A program made the translations under genes and the position numbers. Below, piece after piece: positions 51,899-59,913 of a stretch of 64,000 bases of DNA. Positions within the stretch are counted from its first letter, which is position 1. Each line of letters opens with the position of its first letter. This stretch comes from JASGDC01 sp047606545 (GTDB lineage Bacteria; Actinomycetota; Actinomycetes; Actinomycetales; Micrococcaceae). The notes under the pieces were generated by a model. That model ran no database searches and was not told where the DNA came from. It saw only the letters and a list, made by a program, of their open reading frames with translations. The stretch lies in the NCBI GenBank assembly GCA_047606545.1, contig JASGEI010000016.1, forward strand, positions 1 to 64,000, in the 5' to 3' direction.

Positions 51899-52906
51899 TT
51901 AAAGTGCCTTACGACGCAGCTGGTATAGTTTTGCAATTGCTTTATATTTAGCCTTGTTAACTGGCACATCGTAGACTAGCGGAAACTGTACTTCCCAACT
52001 AGAGAATTTACGTTTGAAAACTGTCACGTTTTCTAAGTTTGGATAATTCGGACTTTCGATACCAGTCATATCCCAAACTTTGTTACCACGATCTTTCATC
52101 TCACGAATACAGTACCACTGTAGCGCATAAGTAGCGAACTTTTTACGTGCTTCCTGACCACTTGCTGCATATAGATAAACTGCATGACCACGGTACTCAG
52201 TAGAGATTAACCAAGCTATTGGCTTTTCATCTGAATATGCGACATATAGTCGAGCTTTTTCAGGGAAGGCTTTCATCATATTTACATAAACACGTGCTGG
52301 GTGACCACGGAAGTCATTGCGTTCCTGAGTTTCATTCATCAGCTCCATTAGCTCATTTTCAATAAGTTGCTCACGTTCATCATTAGGGATTTCACGAACT
52401 TCCACCCCTAGACGACCAGCTTTACGAATACTCTGGCGCACATCAGCTTTAAAAGACTTTAATAGCGCTTTCTCATCAGGAGTAATATCTATATACATTG
52501 CACGGTCAAAAGTTACTAGCTCAAATGGACGCACTACACCTGGAATTTTATTGTTCAGCTGCAGACGAAAATAAAGAGCACCCGTCTTTTTATCTTTAGT
52601 GAATTGTTTTTTAAGAGTTTCGACAAGCTCAGCCTCAGCTTTTGCAGTTGGCTCTACATACCAAATCGGTCCTTGAGTAATAACCACTGAAGTACGTAGT
52701 TTTTGGTGCATAATGTTAATTTTTGCAGTAGCTACAATTTCATTAACTTCGTTATAGTAACCAAACACACCTTGAATATCACGACCACCCATTAGTTCAT
52801 CGAATTTATCCCATTCTGGTGATTGCTCGAAAGGGATGAAGGTTTCTGGGTGTGCATCAGCAATTTCATCGAACTGAGCTTGATTAAGTTTCTTATAACG
52901 ATACAT
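51899..52906 (-). CDS. FemAB-family peptidoglycan bridge aminoacyltransferase (1)
   Basis: A 335-residue FemX/MurM-type enzyme (tandem GNAT folds). Signs are DVRQSIRKAGRLGVEVRE, FRGHPARVYVNMMKAFPEKARLYVAY and WDMTGIESPNYPNLENVTVFKRKFSSWEVQFP, the usual C-terminal signature. It attaches amino acids from aminoacyl-tRNA to the lipid II stem lysine. It is divergent from the second FemAB gene, which is about 45% similar by eye. Weak GGAG upstream of the ATG. Confidence 0.9.
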   Translation of the reverse strand: MYRYKKLNQAQFDEIADAHPETFIPFEQSPEWDKFDELMGGRDIQGVFGYYNEVNEIVATAKINIMHQKLRTSVVITQGPIWYVEPTAKAEAELVETLKKQFTKDKKTGALYFRLQLNNKIPGVVRPFELVTFDRAMYIDITPDEKALLKSFKADVRQSIRKAGRLGVEVREIPNDEREQLIENELMELMNETQERNDFRGHPARVYVNMMKAFPEKARLYVAYSDEKPIAWLISTEYRGHAVYLYAASGQEARKKFATYALQWYCIREMKDRGNKVWDMTGIESPNYPNLENVTVFKRKFSSWEVQFPLVYDVPVNKAKYKAIAKLYQLRRKAL

Positions 52907-53014
52907 GCTTGTTATATTCTCCGTAAAAATTAGCTAAATAAATGGCAGTAAACTATTCAATCTTATCGTAAAATAAATTGTAATTATGCACTGAAAGGGT
53001 GGCAACGTTTCTTA

Positions 53015-54049
53015 ATGTTTACTGCAAAAAAATTTAAACCAGCTAAATTCACGGAATTTCTAGCAAAATATCCAGATTTAATCGTTCCAATTGAACAAAC
53101 TCCAGTTTGGACAGATTACGAAACTCGTATTGATGGACGTAGCTCATTAGGTCTTTTTTTATATTACAAAAACGATAAAGCAATGGCAGCTGCTCAGCTT
53201 TTCAAATATGATGCCCCCTTACGTAGCTATGTTTGGTTAAAATTCGGACCAATCTGGCTTGAAGAGCCAACTGCAGCAGACGAACAAGAATTAGTTGATG
53301 CTATCTTAGAACAGTTAAAGACTGCACCAACTCCTAAACCTCTTTTCCTAAGAATGCAGTTACGTCACCAACTACCTAAAGCTGTAAATCCTTTTGAGCA
53401 TAATATGTACGATGAAACTGTGATTGTAGATTTGACTCCAGCAACAAAAAAGATTTTCTCATCATTTAAAAATGATGTACGACGCAGTTATAGGTTAGCC
53501 AGCAAACAACCACTTGAAGTTAAAAAATACACTGGAGAAGAAGCTGCAAAACAGATGCGCGATGGTTTACATGAACTAATGGCTAATACCGGGAAGCGTG
53601 CTGGCTTCCGTGTACATCCATCAAGTGTTTATGAAGCAATGCTAACTGGTATGCCAGATAACGTAGCTCTATATGTAAGTTATTTAGAAGACAAGCCAGC
53701 GTGTTGGGCAATAGGCACTATTTACGGAAACGAAGCTCGCTATTACTTCGCTGCAAATAACGAATTAGCTCGTGATTCTTACGCAACTTATTTCAACTTG
53801 TGGAATTTAATGCAAGATATGAAAAATCAAGGCGCCAAACAAATTGATTTAATGGGCATTGCTAGTGAGAGTTATCCTGAACTTAAAAATGTAACCGTAT
53901 TTAAGAAGAAATTCACCAAGAAAACTACTGTAACTATTCCATCAACTTACGATATTCCAATATCGAAAGCTAAATACAAAGCCTTAACTACTGCATTAAA
54001 TGCACGCCGTAATCTTCGTAAAGCACTCAATAAGAAAAAGGCTAAGTAA
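53015..54049 (+). CDS. FemAB-family peptidoglycan bridge aminoacyltransferase (2)
   Basis: A 344-residue paralogue of the divergent neighbour, with DVRRSYRLASKQPLEVKKY, RAGFRVHPSSVYEAM and IDLMGIASESYPELKNVTVFKKKF. The basic C-terminus (NARRNLRKALNKKKAK) may touch the membrane. Two such enzymes suggest a peptide bridge of at least two residues added in sequence, as with FemA/FemB or MurM/MurN. That is inferred from gene number. Confidence 0.9.
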   Translation: MFTAKKFKPAKFTEFLAKYPDLIVPIEQTPVWTDYETRIDGRSSLGLFLYYKNDKAMAAAQLFKYDAPLRSYVWLKFGPIWLEEPTAADEQELVDAILEQLKTAPTPKPLFLRMQLRHQLPKAVNPFEHNMYDETVIVDLTPATKKIFSSFKNDVRRSYRLASKQPLEVKKYTGEEAAKQMRDGLHELMANTGKRAGFRVHPSSVYEAMLTGMPDNVALYVSYLEDKPACWAIGTIYGNEARYYFAANNELARDSYATYFNLWNLMQDMKNQGAKQIDLMGIASESYPELKNVTVFKKKFTKKTTVTIPSTYDIPISKAKYKALTTALNARRNLRKALNKKKAK

Positions 54050-54112
54050 GAATTACCACCTTTGCATAAATTATTGATATAGTTAATTGTTGATGTCATT
54101 AGACATTATTTT

Positions 54113-54186
54113 GGCTGGGTAGCTCAGCTGGTTAGAGCGCACGACTCATAATCGTGAGGTCGGGGGTTCGAGTCCCCTCCCAGCTA
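54113..54186 (+). tRNA. tRNA-Met (anticodon CAU)
   Basis: A 74-nt cloverleaf: acceptor GGCTGGG/CCCAGCT, D-arm AGCTCAGCTGGTTAGAGC, anticodon loop CTCATAA in stem CACGA/TCGTG, T-loop TTCGAGT. CAU with this backbone is most likely elongator Met; a lysidine-modified Ile cannot be excluded. CCA is not encoded. A decayed island follows. Confidence 0.92.
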
Positions 54187-54191
54187 CAGCC

Positions 54192-54225
54192 ATTCCCTTA
54201 GTTCACAACGAACTAGGGGAATTAC
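54192..54225 (+). terminator. Terminator after tRNA-Met
   Basis: ATTCCCTTAGTTC / GAACTAGGGGAAT stem, then a T-rich stretch. Its core resembles the hairpin behind tRNA-Ala. Confidence 0.8.
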
Positions 54226-54269
54226 TTTTATAAGGAAAACACTAAAACTACCAGTTTAATACCAGTTTA

Positions 54270-54725
54270 TTATTCAAATTCATTAAAATCATCATCTAAG
54301 AAGTCGGGTAAAAATTCGCTATTATGCACTTCTCTAGTGACTCTAGCTTGGTAGTGTCGCTCATTCACATCATTAGTATTGCCTAATTGTCTAGATCCAG
54401 CTTTAATGACACCTACATTATGAGCATTTTCTTCTACATGAGAGTTTACAGTTTTACGTATCTTAGTTATAACAATATCCGCAAGGTCTGGGCGCTCGTA
54501 TTTTCTGCAGAGGTTACGCCTTGCACGATTAAAGTTATTCACACTTATACAACCATTGCTGCGGCTTGGGAAAACCATGGGGGTAGTAATATCTTGACGC
54601 TGTTTGTATTCTTCTAGGATTCTAAGTATTTTACGTGCAGGGTCTAAGTCTAATTTTCTGAAACCATTTTTGCTTTTAGGGTGGTTTTGTTTGTAAATGC
54701 CTTTGCCTGATTCTTGCTTAACCCG
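54270..54725 (-). pseudogene. C-terminal fragment of a tyrosine-recombinase integrase
   Basis: The readable part is NHPKSKNGFRKLDLDPARKILRILEEY (beta-hairpin Lys region), VFPSRSNGCISVNNFNRARRNL, KIRKTVNSHVEENAHNVG and RQLGNTNDVNERHYQ, with the LGH box changed to LGN and a Tyr at the expected place. The N-terminal and catalytic first Arg parts are missing. Translation runs upstream into out-of-frame HTH-gene DNA, so there is no real start. It lies next to tRNA-Met, in the position expected for an integrase. Confidence 0.8.
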
Positions 54726-54864
54726 TCTTTGTTGCACCAGCTTCAAAGGCTTTAACAATAAGTTCATCACGCTTAACTTGTGCTTCATCTATTACATGCT
54801 TCACTTCTTCTAGCTCATTTAAGAGTTCTAGCTTAAGCCCAGCAGGCTCTACATGTGCAGGCAT
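54718..54864 (-). pseudogene. Truncated copy of the small HTH gene
   Basis: Starts MPAHVEPAGLKLELL and keeps 45-46 residues homologous to the gene at 43876-44094, but stops after ATKTG. The helix-turn-helix is gone because integrase DNA has been joined here. It is the same gene order as in the first island. Confidence 0.85.
54725..54864 (-). repeat. 140-bp segment shared with the first island (copy 2)
   Basis: Gap-free match to 43955-44094 with five differences; the left limit marks the deletion junction with the integrase. Confidence 0.92.
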
Positions 54865-54869
54865 AGCGT

Positions 54870-55010
54870 TTACTTCCTCTCATTACGCTCATCAATAATA
54901 TTTACTACTGTTAGTGCTGTAGCTACACCGAATATAAAGACATTAAATACCGTTAGATTATTATATCCGTATCGTGGCGTTAGTATCAGTGTCATTAGTG
55001 CGTAAAACAT
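54870..55010 (-). CDS. Small membrane protein of the second island (possibly decayed)
   Basis: A 46-residue reading with GYNNLTVFNVFIFGVATALTVVNIIDERNERK, homologous to the protein at 44101-44268. Homology in this frame extends upstream of the ATG without a start codon, so the original N-terminus may be broken. It is 5 bp from the truncated HTH gene. Confidence 0.5.
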   Translation of the reverse strand: MFYALMTLILTPRYGYNNLTVFNVFIFGVATALTVVNIIDERNERK

Positions 55011-55228
55011 GTACGCAGTGGTTATTCCTTTAAATATTTCATGATTCCTCTTATTGCTTCCCTTTCATACTACAAGTCATCACTGACAAAATTAAGCAAT
55101 GTAAAGAGGATATAGGCTATTTTAGAGTGAAAGTTAATTTTCATACAAGGCTTTTACGGTTGGTTTCATTGATGAAAACTAGACATGAGTTACTACCAGT
55201 TTATTGTTCAATTACAAAGGAAAATTAA
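55011..55228. other. Decayed island DNA, no gene recognised
   Basis: AT-rich. ACCAGTTTATTGTTCAATTA (55196-55215) resembles ACCAGTTTATTATTCAAATT near 54261, so a weak direct repeat may bracket the remnant. Confidence 0.35.
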
Positions 55229-55288
55229 ATGGTTGTACAATTCACAAACTACTTTACCTTTAAAGATAAAGCTAAAAAGGGTTACTAG
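55229..55288 (+). CDS. Possible 19-residue peptide
   Basis: MVVQFTNYFTFKDKAKKGY with AAAGGAAAA before the ATG, followed by a strong hairpin. It could be chance; there is no homologue that I know. Confidence 0.25.
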   Translation: MVVQFTNYFTFKDKAKKGY

Positions 55289-55300
55289 TTCTTAACACTA

Positions 55301-55338
55301 AGAATGGGGGATGTTTCATGTGAAACATCCCCCGTTCT
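55301..55338. terminator. Long hairpin with a near-parS core
   Basis: AGAATGGGGGATGTTTCA and its complement form an ~18-bp stem (one G-T) after the MFS gene on the minus strand. The centre, TGTTTCATGTGAAACA at 55312-55327, differs from parS by one base (CATG for CACG). It likely terminates transcription; ParB binding would be weaker than at true parS. Confidence 0.75.
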
Positions 55339-55370
55339 ATTTCTTTAAATAAACTACTAACCCCTAGCGC

Positions 55371-56642
55371 TTAACCTTCACTACCAAGTACAGCACCTAC
55401 TTCGTCTCGATACTCACTTTCAACTTTATCTATCGGATCTAATTCAGGCTGCTTAACTTCTCCTGCTTCAGCTGCTTTAAGCTGAGTGTGCACAGTAGCT
55501 AAAACTGGAATACCTAATGCCATTAGACCAGCTGCTATATAGAATGGAATTGACACATTGCCCCATTCCGTAACTATCCGGCCGGCAACCCATGGAGCCA
55601 AGCCTCCACCGATAAAGCGTACAAAGCCGTAAGTTGCTGAAGCCACTGAGTTTTCCACTGGCGCGATACTCATAACCGCAGTGGTCACTAAAGTATTATT
55701 AACTCCAGCAAAAATACCGGAAATAATTACCGCAACAATAATAACTTTCGGTTTATCTGACCAGATACCAATAACAGCTAAAAGAGTTGACAAACACAGC
55801 AAATTACCATACAACGTAACCGCAGTGCCAAAGCGTTTATGTAATACCGGTGCAACAAATACTGCAAATATTGCAAGTAAAATACCCCAGCCAAAGAAAA
55901 TAAAACCAAGACGTATCGGACTATCAATATTCATTAAGAAAGGGGAAAAACCTAGTAGTGTGAAAAATCCCCAGTTATAGAGAATACCTACTCCACCTGT
56001 AGTTAATAGTGCACGATAACGAAGTGCGCGGATTGGTTCAAGAATACTTTGTTTGTGCTCTGGCTTTGGAGCCTCAGGTAATAGAAAGAAAATAGCTATA
56101 ACTGCTATTAGCATCAACACTGATACCCCAAAGAATGGTCCACGCCAACTTATCTGCCCCAACAAACCACCTACCAGTGGCCCCGTAGCAATACCGATGC
56201 CTAGAGCTGATTCGTAAAGAATAATTGCACTTTCTAGATTTCCAGCTGATGCTGCCACAATTACCGATAGTGAAGTAGCAATGAATAATGCATTACCAAG
56301 CCCCCAACCAGCACGAAATAACGAAATAGTATGTACAGTATTTGAAAAGCCAGAAAGGGCTGCAAAGATTATGATTAGCACTAGACCAACTAGCAAAGTT
56401 TTTTTAGCACCAATATGACTGGAAACCCAACCTGTTATTAACATGGCTATAGCTGTTACTACTAGATAACTAGTCAACAGCATTTGTGTCTGAGATGGAG
56501 TAGCTCCTAGTTCATGAGCTAACGACTTTAGAATTGGATCAACTAAGCCAATACCCATAAATGATACGACACAAGCAAACGCTACTGCCCAAACTTCTTT
56601 TGGTGTACTTGCCATAATTGACTGCTTAGATACTTTGTTCAT
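55371..56642 (-). CDS. MFS transporter (drug-efflux type)
   Basis: About 423 residues, twelve hydrophobic segments, DHA1-like: GWVSSHIGAKKTLLVGL is motif A and RAGWGLGNALFIATSLSVIVA and ESALGIGIATGPLVGGLLG are B and C motifs of efflux proteins. The C-terminal 45 residues are acidic. The ATG at 56640-56642 has AGGAAAGG directly upstream and overlaps the marR gene by 17 bp; earlier ATGs lack this. The pairing with MarR suggests an inducible efflux pump. Confidence 0.87.
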   Translation of the reverse strand: MNKVSKQSIMASTPKEVWAVAFACVVSFMGIGLVDPILKSLAHELGATPSQTQMLLTSYLVVTAIAMLITGWVSSHIGAKKTLLVGLVLIIIFAALSGFSNTVHTISLFRAGWGLGNALFIATSLSVIVAASAGNLESAIILYESALGIGIATGPLVGGLLGQISWRGPFFGVSVLMLIAVIAIFFLLPEAPKPEHKQSILEPIRALRYRALLTTGGVGILYNWGFFTLLGFSPFLMNIDSPIRLGFIFFGWGILLAIFAVFVAPVLHKRFGTAVTLYGNLLCLSTLLAVIGIWSDKPKVIIVAVIISGIFAGVNNTLVTTAVMSIAPVENSVASATYGFVRFIGGGLAPWVAGRIVTEWGNVSIPFYIAAGLMALGIPVLATVHTQLKAAEAGEVKQPELDPIDKVESEYRDEVGAVLGSEG

Positions 56643-57081
56643 TACCTTTCCTGTCTGCATATTGCACCTGTCGAAGATTTGTAGAAATTTGCCCAAGCAC
56701 TGGGCTAACTTTCTCTAATACCTGTCGACTTTCAAGCGATAATTGTTTAAGGATTTCTTCTAGTTGATTAATTCGCTGATTTTCAAATTGATGTAAAACA
56801 TCCTTACCTGCGGGCAACAGTTCGATAAGCTTTGCTCGAGCATCTCCAGCATCGATCCTTTGCGTAACTAAATTTTCAACCAACAACCGACGCACAATAG
56901 TGGTAGCACCTGGCTGAGTAACTCCCTCTTGTTTCGCGATTTCAGTAATTCGCAACGCACCTTGCCGATGCAAAAGATGAAGTATAGAAAGTTCATTATA
57001 TTTCCCAATAGGCACCAGTGTAGAGCGACGAATTGCCTGAGAAAGGTCATAGAGAGTTTTACTTATAGATTTATCATGCAT
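56626..57081 (-). CDS. MarR-family transcriptional regulator
   Basis: A 151-residue winged-helix regulator: LRITEIAKQEGVTQPGATTIVRRLLVENLVTQRIDAGDARAKLIELLPAGKDVL is the MarR core with the D-x-R wing. It likely represses itself and the downstream MFS gene, with which it overlaps. TATAAT ends 6 nt before the ATG, and the upstream AT-rich TATATAAATAATTTATATA tract is nearly palindromic and may be the operator. Leaderless start likely. Confidence 0.9.
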   Translation of the reverse strand: MHDKSISKTLYDLSQAIRRSTLVPIGKYNELSILHLLHRQGALRITEIAKQEGVTQPGATTIVRRLLVENLVTQRIDAGDARAKLIELLPAGKDVLHQFENQRINQLEEILKQLSLESRQVLEKVSPVLGQISTNLRQVQYADRKGNEQSI

Positions 57082-57084
57082 AAT

Positions 57085-57112
57085 TTAATTATATAAATTA
57101 TTTATATATTCA
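57085..57112 (-). promoter_or_regulatory. AT-rich dyad and -10 box of the marR-MFS unit
   Basis: Minus strand GAATATATAAATAATTTATATAAT is nearly symmetrical about AATAATT. It ends in the TATAAT lying 6 nt before the ATG, so a bound MarR dimer would block RNA polymerase. Confidence 0.5.
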
Positions 57113-57199
57113 AGTTAACATCGTTAATAGCTAATTAAAACCTGCGCATGCTATAGCTTTACAAGCTAGGCAAAAGATACTTGGAGTCCAAACAAACAA

Positions 57200-57215
57200 T
57201 GTTCCACGTGGAACA
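57200..57215. promoter_or_regulatory. parS-type site, fully palindromic variant
   Basis: TGTTCCACGTGGAACA keeps the CCACGTGG core and the TGTT/AACA ends of ParB sites and fits the TGTTNCACGTGNAACA pattern. It lies immediately after the acetyltransferase stop. Confidence 0.8.
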
Positions 57216-57692
57216 TCACAGTTCTTTTATAAAAATCAGTAAGGTGATACCAAAAGCCGGAATATAAGTTTCACGTTCTTTTGGTTGCTTAAAGCCTAAA
57301 GCAATGTAGAGACTTTGCGCTGTTTCCATCTCTGGACCAGTAACCAACATAAGCTTTTTGTAGCCACGTTTTCGAGCAATATTTTCTAAATTTTTAATAA
57401 TCTGTGAAGCATAACCTTTGCGACGATGCTTCGGTGAAACCGCCAACTGTCGGAAATCCATTTCATCGGGAAGTGACTGCTCAGTGACCTTTTCACCTTC
57501 ATAAGGTACTGACACTGTAGCGACCAATTCTCCATCTTCTTCAATAACATAGTTATTTGAAGTCTGCAGCCTGGATTCAACATCAAGGATGTCCGCCTTA
57601 TATCCCTCGTTAAGGTCATAATCAAAACTGTAGGAATCAATTAATAATTGTCTAAGTTGCTCAGTTTCCCCTGGTTTTACTAGTCGCATCAT
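57216..57692 (-). CDS. GNAT-family N-acetyltransferase
   Basis: A 158-residue GNAT protein with the acetyl-CoA signature RQLAVSPKHRRKGYASQII and LVTGPEMETAQSLYIALGFK. Substrate unknown. GAAGG lies before the first ATG. It ends next to a parS site and is separate from marR upstream. Confidence 0.85.
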   Translation of the reverse strand: MMRLVKPGETEQLRQLLIDSYSFDYDLNEGYKADILDVESRLQTSNNYVIEEDGELVATVSVPYEGEKVTEQSLPDEMDFRQLAVSPKHRRKGYASQIIKNLENIARKRGYKKLMLVTGPEMETAQSLYIALGFKQPKERETYIPAFGITLLIFIKEL

Positions 57693-57947
57693 GCCTTCTT
57701 TTATTTTACTTCCTAGTTCATTCTAATACGCTACCAGTTTCTGACAAGTTTAGTTTAGTCAAGCTTCAAAACCTGTAATTAACCTTCCAAGTATGACTTA
57801 AAATCCTTATTTTAACTTAACCTAATTATTTAACTATACAAATGATTTATCTAAGTGAAATCGATTCCGATTTGCTTTTACCTTAGTAAATAAAGCAAAT
57901 AACAAGTATTATATAAGTAACATTTTTAACGGAAGTGATATTTAATT
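57693..57947. promoter_or_regulatory. Intergenic region with a possible operator
   Basis: About 255 bp, no gene. AATCG-ATTC-CGATT at 57859-57872 is a short dyad about 75 nt before the YWTD-protein gene; it could be a LacI-type operator, but a single site is weak evidence. Confidence 0.35.
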
Positions 57948-58847
57948 ATGTTCAAAGAACTGCTTGCATTAAGTTTTCAAACAAGCGAAATTCTTAGAGT
58001 TGATATTGAAAGTGGCAAGACAACTCCTCTTGAGATAAAAACTGGACCTTGTCCAGACGGTATTGTCGTAATTGATGATACTGTATATTGGACTACTATG
58101 GGTGAGGTACCAAAAGCCAAAGAAGGTCAGGACACTACCTTATTAAAATTTAAAGCTAAGGATGGTCAAGTTCGTGCTGCACCACTTGCTGGTAACGAAG
58201 TTACTGACATTACTCCAGTTGGAAAGTTTACCACTGGTAAACAATTAGTTACTGACCGTAACGGCAATCTATATTTCAGTGATCGTGAAGGCTATAAAGT
58301 ATTTACTGTCCACACCGATGGTAGTGACCTAACTGAGTTAGTAGCTAATAATCCAGCCGACGGTGACTATGCTGAGTGTGTTGGTTGTGGTGTAGATACT
58401 GAAAATGGATACCTATATTGGACTCAAAAAGGTCCTGGTAACGGTGGTGGCAAAATCCTACGTGCCAACTTAGAAATTCCAAAAGGTGAAACAGCTGCCA
58501 ACCGCAGCGATATTGAAGTAATTTGGGATAAACTTCCTGAACCTATCGATATTGAAATTTATGATGGTTACCTATACTGGACTGATCGTGGCCATGGCAT
58601 TGGTGGCAATAGTGTAAATCGCGCACCATTACCAGCAAAAGGGGAGACAGGTGTTAAACCAGAAATTCTGGCTGATGGTTTTGAAGACACTATTGGATTG
58701 GCTATTGATGAAGAAGCTGGCATAATCTATGCAGCAGATTTGGGTGGCAATATCCGTGCAGTAGCAATTCCTGGCAAATCTGAAGCAAAAGACCGATTAG
58801 TTACTAAACATACTGGCATGATTACCGGTATTACTGGCTTGAAATAA
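57948..58847 (+). CDS. YWTD-repeat beta-propeller protein
   Basis: A 299-residue cytoplasmic protein (no signal peptide) with repeated Y-W-T/D motifs: VYWTTMG, LYFSDREG, LYWTQKG, LYWTDRG and IYAADLGG. Their spacing of ~45-55 residues fits a six-bladed propeller like LDL-receptor class B or SMP-30/NHL proteins. The acidic and metal-site pattern is not clear enough to call lactonase activity. It is 34 bp upstream of a 3-hydroxyacyl-CoA dehydrogenase-like gene and probably works with it. Confidence 0.8.
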   Translation: MFKELLALSFQTSEILRVDIESGKTTPLEIKTGPCPDGIVVIDDTVYWTTMGEVPKAKEGQDTTLLKFKAKDGQVRAAPLAGNEVTDITPVGKFTTGKQLVTDRNGNLYFSDREGYKVFTVHTDGSDLTELVANNPADGDYAECVGCGVDTENGYLYWTQKGPGNGGGKILRANLEIPKGETAANRSDIEVIWDKLPEPIDIEIYDGYLYWTDRGHGIGGNSVNRAPLPAKGETGVKPEILADGFEDTIGLAIDEEAGIIYAADLGGNIRAVAIPGKSEAKDRLVTKHTGMITGITGLK

Positions 58848-58881
58848 TAAAAATTTAAAAAGAAAGATTATAGGAGTATTG

Positions 58882-59787
58882 ATGAATTATTCACATACCT
58901 TCGAAGAAATTAAAGACCGTCCTGTCGCCATCATTGGCGCTGGTACTCTCGGTCGCCGTATGGGTCTTATGATGGCTAGCCGTGGTGGCACTGTACACAT
59001 AATGGATCAAAATCAAGAACAAGCTGAATCTGCAGCAAACTTCGTTAACAAAAACCTACCACAGGTAGTTAAAGACCGTGATGGTAAAGGTGAAGTTGGT
59101 AAAGCTGTAGGCTATTCTAACCTAGAAAAAGCTCTTAAAGATGCTTGGTTAGTTATTGAAGCTGTTCCAGAACGCCTAGAAATCAAGGTGCCACTATGGG
59201 GAGATATTGATAAACACGCTGAAAAAGATGCAATTTTCGGCACCAATTCTTCTTCAATAGCTTCTAGTGAGATGTCTGAAAATATTAAAGATAAGTCTCG
59301 TTTTTGTAACTTGCACTTCTACATGCCTCCAGGAGCAAACGCTGCTGACTTGATGTCTGATGGTGAAACTGACCCAGAAGTTATCAAAACTTTACAAAAA
59401 GTACTTCCAGAATTTGATGTACACCCATTCCTTGCTAAGAAAGAAAGTACTGGTTTCATCTTTAACCGTATTTGGGCAGCTATTAAGCGTGAATCACTAG
59501 ATGTCGTAGCTACAGGGGTCGCAGAACCTGAAGATATTGATAATATGTTCAAACTTAACTGGGACATGCGTAAAGGACCATTCGAAATGATGGATGGTGT
59601 TGGTCTTGACGTAGTACTTGATATCGAAAACCACTATGCGTCAGAAAATCCACACCTACCTGAAGGTCCACGGGAACTTCTTAAAAAGTATGTTGATGCG
59701 GGTAAGCTTGGTCTTAAGACTGGCGAAGGCTTTTACAAGCACCCACCAAAGGATGAAAACGCTAAAGAAGATCTTAATAACTGGTAA
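58882..59787 (+). CDS. 3-hydroxyacyl-CoA dehydrogenase-family protein
   Basis: A 301-residue NAD-binding protein. The Rossmann motif is VAIIGAGTLGRRMGLMMASRG, then LVIEAVPERLEIKVPLWGDI and TNSSSIASSEMSENI, as in 3HCDH enzymes. The C-terminal domain has STGFIFNRIWAAIKRESLDVV and GEGFYKHP. In place of the usual catalytic H-F-x-x-P it has LHFYMPPG, which keeps the His. No beta-oxidation genes are near, so the substrate may be a small hydroxyacid. AGGAG lies before the ATG at 58882. Confidence 0.85.
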   Translation: MNYSHTFEEIKDRPVAIIGAGTLGRRMGLMMASRGGTVHIMDQNQEQAESAANFVNKNLPQVVKDRDGKGEVGKAVGYSNLEKALKDAWLVIEAVPERLEIKVPLWGDIDKHAEKDAIFGTNSSSIASSEMSENIKDKSRFCNLHFYMPPGANAADLMSDGETDPEVIKTLQKVLPEFDVHPFLAKKESTGFIFNRIWAAIKRESLDVVATGVAEPEDIDNMFKLNWDMRKGPFEMMDGVGLDVVLDIENHYASENPHLPEGPRELLKKYVDAGKLGLKTGEGFYKHPPKDENAKEDLNNW

Positions 59788-59810
59788 TCATAGAAAAAGA
59801 TAAATGTACA

Positions 59811-59841
59811 AAGAGGCTCATGATAAGTTCGTGAGCCTCTT
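59811..59841 (+). terminator. Terminator after the dehydrogenase gene
   Basis: AAGAGGCTCA / TGAGCCTCTT, a perfect 10-bp stem with an 11-nt loop and a short T-rich tail. Confidence 0.8.
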
Positions 59842-59913
59842 GTTGCACCTTATTAACTTCTAATAAGAGGTAAAATGAATTAAAGGCAAATAATTACAAA
59901 CGAGGTGAATTTA

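Noticed and set aside
54270..54788. 172-residue open frame as a complete gene
   Set aside because: Its first ~20 codons are HTH-gene DNA read in the wrong frame; only the remainder is integrase, so it is a fusion artefact of a deletion.
55312..55327. Full-strength parS site
   Set aside because: The CACGTG core is CATGTG, a change at a position important for ParB; the hairpin is better explained as a terminator, with ParB binding uncertain.
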